Assembly: GCA_965196985.1 (NCBI GenBank) | Contig: CBDALO010000008.1 | Span: 62,001 to 126,000, forward strand | Source of the DNA: 2-12-FULL-35-23 sp965196985 | GTDB lineage: Bacteria > Pseudomonadota > Gammaproteobacteria > UBA12402 | Reading direction: 5' to 3' | DNA length: 64,000 bases | Part shown: positions 61,419-64,000 of the stretch, piece by piece | Position numbering within the stretch: the stretch's first letter is position 1 | Layout of the letters: every line of letters begins with the position of its first letter | Program-made: the position numbers and the translations under genes | The notes under the pieces: generated by a model | Seen by the model: the letters and a program-made list of their open reading frames with translations, nothing else | The model's database searches: none | Told to the model about the DNA's origin: nothing

Positions 61419-61970
61419 TCAATGCTTGGTACTACTCAAGCAGCACCGCTGGTAGGGTAATCCACTGCCACAGGGGCATGGGCTATCCTGACCCGTGAAG
61501 ATTGTGCGGGTTGGTTCGCTCATCAACCCTTGCTCAATGTGGCGAAGTAGGATGGCTTCTTTAAATTGATAATAATGCGCTTGTAACTGATTGACGTAGC
61601 CCGTCTTATTTTGGACGACGGTTTCAAACAAGCGTAATAAAGCACGACTGACTGGATTATCCATGGAATCATCAACCAAGCCAACTCCTGACAAAACCGC
61701 TGGCGTTTTCGTTTCCTCTCGCAATTGCTCTTGGTAAAACGCGACGTCACGCCAACCGTAACGCAACATGGCCATTAGTTTGTCTGATGCCAAATGATAC
61801 ACGTGCAAAATCACGAGACAACAGTCACAATCAGGTTGAGCGCAGTAGGACTCAATAAAAACGTATTGGCCCGCCGGTATCTCGAGGGGATTTTCTCCCT
61901 CCACTTCCAGCATTAACGATTCTTCTATGGCGTCATCCGGTAACAGCAGGTCATAGCGCTCAAAGTTCAT
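61419..61970 (-). CDS. SEC-C motif protein
   Basis: A 183-residue protein ending in a zinc-binding SEC-C motif, SPCPCGSGLPYQRCC, the same type found at the C-terminus of SecA. The N-terminal domain (residues 30-85) has CAQPDCDCCLVILHVYHL, a second Cys-rich patch. The function is unknown; SEC-C proteins often bind zinc and act in protein interaction. The start ATG overlaps the TGA of the 52-aa gene upstream (ATGA), giving translational coupling. Confidence 0.75.
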   Translation of the reverse strand: MNFERYDLLLPDDAIEESLMLEVEGENPLEIPAGQYVFIESYCAQPDCDCCLVILHVYHLASDKLMAMLRYGWRDVAFYQEQLREETKTPAVLSGVGLVDDSMDNPVSRALLRLFETVVQNKTGYVNQLQAHYYQFKEAILLRHIEQGLMSEPTRTIFTGQDSPCPCGSGLPYQRCCLSSTKH

Positions 61971-62125
61971 GTGCTCGCTACTTTTTTCACGGCTCGTGTT
62001 GCTCCTGCTTTTTTAGGCATCAACTGCTTTTCATTCAGCTCGCGCTCAAGCTGACGTAAAAAACGTGCTTCTTCTCTCTCATCAGCAGGGCTTAACGATT
62101 CCTTTTTAAATAAAAATTCGCTCAT
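61967..62125 (-). CDS. Small conserved-context protein (52 aa)
   Basis: A very short gene: MSEFLFKKESLSPADEREEA, then RFLRQLERELNEKQLMPKKA, ending RAVKKVAST. Its ATG overlaps the stop of the upstream gene (GTATGAGC) and its TGA overlaps the ATG of the SEC-C gene, so three genes are linked stop-to-start. The charged N-terminus and basic C-terminus suggest a nucleic-acid or protein-binding adapter; no family is known to me. Confidence 0.65.
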   Translation of the reverse strand: MSEFLFKKESLSPADEREEARFLRQLERELNEKQLMPKKAGATRAVKKVAST

Positions 62126-62553
62126 ACTTCTCCTCGTACGGCTTCCCAGCTAAAAAGGGGTTCACCGTCTTCTCGTTTTAAGACATGCTTTAATTCTTTA
62201 TCCTTAAACAGTTCGCGCACGTAACTTGAGCAATTCACACTTTTATCCTCAGACTTTAGGATCCAGGACACTAAATCCTCGCGCATAAACGCAGAACCGG
62301 TAATCTCTTTAATCGTATGGGGAATGGTGTAGGTATTACGAAGATAAAACGTGCCGGTGTAACGATGCCCAACAGGGAGCTCCTTCACTTCTTTTTCAAG
62401 CTCCGTCACCACATTGCTCAGTGTGTGATGGATTTGTTCGTACTCTGCTTGGCCTGCCTTTTTCACAAGGATGGCTTGGTTGTATTTCAGCATCCGTAAC
62501 ATGCTGTGTAAATTACTGACTTGTGAACGCGCGCGTTTTAATGCACCAGGCAT
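62122..62553 (-). CDS. Hypothetical plasmid protein (143 aa)
   Basis: It begins MPGALKRARSQVSNLHSMLR with a coiled N-terminal half (KAGQAEYEQIHHTLSNVVTE) and a C-terminal half with GTFYLRNTYTIPHTIKEITG and DKELKHVLKREDGEPLFSWE. It is the first gene of the three-gene coupled operon running left. GAGGAG lies upstream of the ATG. No known domain. Confidence 0.6.
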   Translation of the reverse strand: MPGALKRARSQVSNLHSMLRMLKYNQAILVKKAGQAEYEQIHHTLSNVVTELEKEVKELPVGHRYTGTFYLRNTYTIPHTIKEITGSAFMREDLVSWILKSEDKSVNCSSYVRELFKDKELKHVLKREDGEPLFSWEAVRGEV

Positions 62554-62686
62554 GTGTGCTCCTCTTCATTCTTCTGGGTTAAGGAAAGCGGTATTTTCCC
62601 TGAGTGCTCACGAAAACGCAAGTCAACAAATACCAACCAACCTTTATTACGCTTTGGTTAATCGACTAATCAAGTAGACTCAATTA

Positions 62687-63016
62687 TCACTCAGTGAGCA
62701 TGACTTGAGAGGCAACACTGTTATTTGTTTTCAGTAATTGAGTTTTGATTGCTAAAAACTCATCCTTAATCAGCGCATCTGGGATATTAGCATTACGTAA
62801 AAGCGGCTGTTGCTGTTTTACCTGATCCCAAGCCACGCCCTTTTGATGCGCTAAGGTAGACAGTTCCTCACCTGAACGGCGCTGGTAAATTGTCCAGACA
62901 AAGTCAATGACGCGCACAGCAATAAGGTCGCTCTTAATCACCGGTTCTAACCAGCGACCTTGCGCTATTTCATAGTACGCTTGGGTGTCGTTGATTAATA
63001 GCTTCTGTATTCGCAA
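62687..63016 (-). pseudogene. SocA/Panacea-type protein, duplicated C-terminal part
   Basis: Residues from INDTQAYYEIAQGRWLEPVI onward match the neighbouring gene at 63594 almost residue for residue (SDLIAVRVIDFVWTIYQRRS, QQPLLRNANIPDALIK), but continue to a different and probably original end, LAIKTQLLKTNNSVASQVML. The first seven residues (MRIQKLL) come from the end of the membrane gene, so there is no N-terminal domain. It is the displaced 3' half of the antitoxin-like gene. Confidence 0.75.
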
Positions 63017-63579
63017 TAAACTAATTTCACCGCAAGATAGCTTAGCACTACACCGATTAAAAGAGATAAAATAGAAAATCCTAATAAAGTTTGTTGATTA
63101 ATACTACCAGCCATTGACATCATGACAGTAATTAAAGAAATAAATACAGGATTAATAACGTAAAAATAAACTAGCCATGATGGAAAAATCTCCAAACAAT
63201 AGCAAGCAAATGCGTAACTAGTAAAAATTATCATTGTCATCACAAAGAAACAATTGAATGCAAAAATCCCAATACTAACATCAACATTATAATGACAGGC
63301 TGCTAGAAACCAAAATAATCCAACTGCACAATATGGAATGAATAAACTTGTGAAAACGGTTATTGCTTTTATTATCTGATTCGTTGATTTTTTAAACAAG
63401 GCATAGAATAACCCTGGTAGTAAGGTAATATAAAGCAATAGCAATGAGAAATGCAGCGCGCCATTTATCAAGCTAGAAATGCTCAGATAAATATTTTTTA
63501 TGCCAGGCAAAGAAACGACTGTTAAAAAAATATTAAAACCAATAAAAATAAGCAAAAAAATTTTCAATCTCTTATTCAT
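62995..63579 (-). CDS. Multi-pass membrane protein, inserted between antitoxin copies
   Basis: A 194-residue protein starting at ATG 63579 (MNKRLKIFLLIFIGFNIFLT), with AAGGAT 7 bases upstream. Five or six hydrophobic segments (for example LLLLYITLLPGLFYALF, FIPYCAVGLFWFLAACHY, FAFNCFFVMTMIIFTSYAF, LLGFSILSLLIGVVLSYLA). No family is recognised. It is much more AT-rich than its neighbours, which points to separate origin. It lies between the intact and the partial copy of a SocA-type gene. Confidence 0.7.
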   Translation of the reverse strand: MNKRLKIFLLIFIGFNIFLTVVSLPGIKNIYLSISSLINGALHFSLLLLYITLLPGLFYALFKKSTNQIIKAITVFTSLFIPYCAVGLFWFLAACHYNVDVSIGIFAFNCFFVMTMIIFTSYAFACYCLEIFPSWLVYFYVINPVFISLITVMMSMAGSINQQTLLGFSILSLLIGVVLSYLAVKLVYCEYRSY

Positions 63580-63593
63580 GTTAAATCCTTCTT

Positions 63594-64000
63594 TTAAATA
63601 CTCGCTACTTTTAAATGCTGGTGTCTTCTGTATTGCTGCCTTAAGCAATTAAATTCCGCCTTAATCAACGCATCTGGGATATTGGCATTACGTAAAAGTG
63701 GCTGTTGCTGTTTCACCTGATCCCAAGCCCCGCCCTTTTGATGCGCTAGGGCGGACAGTTCTTCACCTGAACGGCGCTGGTAAATTGTCCAGACAAAGTC
63801 AATGACGCGCACAGCAATAGGGTCACTCTTAATCACCGGTTCTAACCAGCGACCTTGCACTATTTCGTAGTACGCTTGGGTGTCGTTGATCTTTTTGACC
63901 TGACCGCCACGTTTGAACGCATAATAAAGGCTGGGGTAAACTGGCCCATAAGGCCAGGCTTCAGGCGCTTCATCCATGAGCTTGCGATCAAAAAACACCA
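63594..64000 (-). CDS. SocA/Panacea (DUF4065)-type antitoxin-like protein, partial at window edge
   Basis: The visible 134 residues start FFDRKLMDEAPEAWPYGPVY followed by PSLYYAFKRGG, the conserved core of the SocA/Panacea domain (AWxxGPVxPxxY). That domain is found in antitoxins and phage proteins, often controlling toxin delivery to proteases. The N-terminus lies beyond the window. After ALIKAEF the C-terminus (NCLRQQYRRHQHLKVASI) differs from the duplicate at 62687, so this copy has a replaced end. A partner toxin is not visible. Confidence 0.75.
   Translation of the reverse strand, partial: VFFDRKLMDEAPEAWPYGPVYPSLYYAFKRGGQVKKINDTQAYYEIVQGRWLEPVIKSDPIAVRVIDFVWTIYQRRSGEELSALAHQKGGAWDQVKQQQPLLRNANIPDALIKAEFNCLRQQYRRHQHLKVASI

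Overview
The window looks like part of a conjugative plasmid, or a chromosomally integrated plasmid, from a gammaproteobacterium that probably lives with eukaryotic hosts; a Legionellales- or Coxiella-like intracellular bacterium would fit. The evidence is an F-type type IV secretion cluster in F gene order, a ParA/ParB partition locus with palindromic parS-like sites, an IncFII-like replication protein, many insertion sequences, and several repeat proteins of eukaryotic or effector type (ankyrin, BspA-like LRR, TALE-like). The host assignment is inference; no rRNA or tRNA gene was seen.

Layout. 0-4.4 kb: F-type transfer genes on the minus strand (traC, an unknown membrane gene, trbI, traW, traU, trbC, traN); traC has lost its N-terminal half and traN runs off the window. 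4.4-6.3 kb: an ISNCY element joins the broken traC to a broken parB. 6.2-11.2 kb: partition and replication module. 11.4-20.6 kb: a large inverted duplication of a gene made of near-identical 46-residue ankyrin-type repeats, its left copy split by IS91 and its right copy frameshifted, with IS6 and IS66 debris at the centre. 20.7-25.2 kb: IS256 and IS66. 25.2-35.7 kb: a complete-looking type I-F CRISPR-Cas locus with 31 repeats and 30 spacers, but cas2-3 carries an in-frame TGA and csy4 is frameshifted. 35.7-37.7 kb: an IS next to an Rpn nuclease remnant. 37.86-39.73 kb: a TALE-like gene with ten 33-residue repeats and readable di-residues HD HG HG HD HC HG NN HG NN HD. 39.9-54.1 kb: IS66, nested IS256, Tn3, ISL3, IS4, IS6 and ISKra4 elements surrounding small cargo genes (a 147-aa unknown protein, a DarG remnant) and a truncated second copy of cas1-cas2-3. 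54.2-59.4 kb: IS1634, a BspA-like LRR gene and an intact Rpn gene. 59.4-64 kb: GC-richer plasmid backbone again, with a ribbon-helix-helix protein preceded by iterated sites, an entericidin-like lipoprotein, a compact operon of small unknown genes, and a SocA/Panacea-type gene whose 3' part is duplicated around a membrane-protein gene.

The most unusual content is the TALE-like protein: repeat-by-repeat it has the architecture of a programmable DNA-binding domain, yet its repeat sequence differs from Xanthomonas TALEs. Ankyrin, LRR, TALE-like and the 147-aa gene are each followed by a similar CCCCATAAGG-type hairpin, and the Rpn and DarG genes by a second hairpin type, which suggests they spread as gene-plus-terminator units in an IS-rich accessory region. 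Several coding breaks (IS91, one IS256 copy, csy4) are single-base changes, some in homopolymers; genuine decay and assembly error cannot be separated from the sequence alone.
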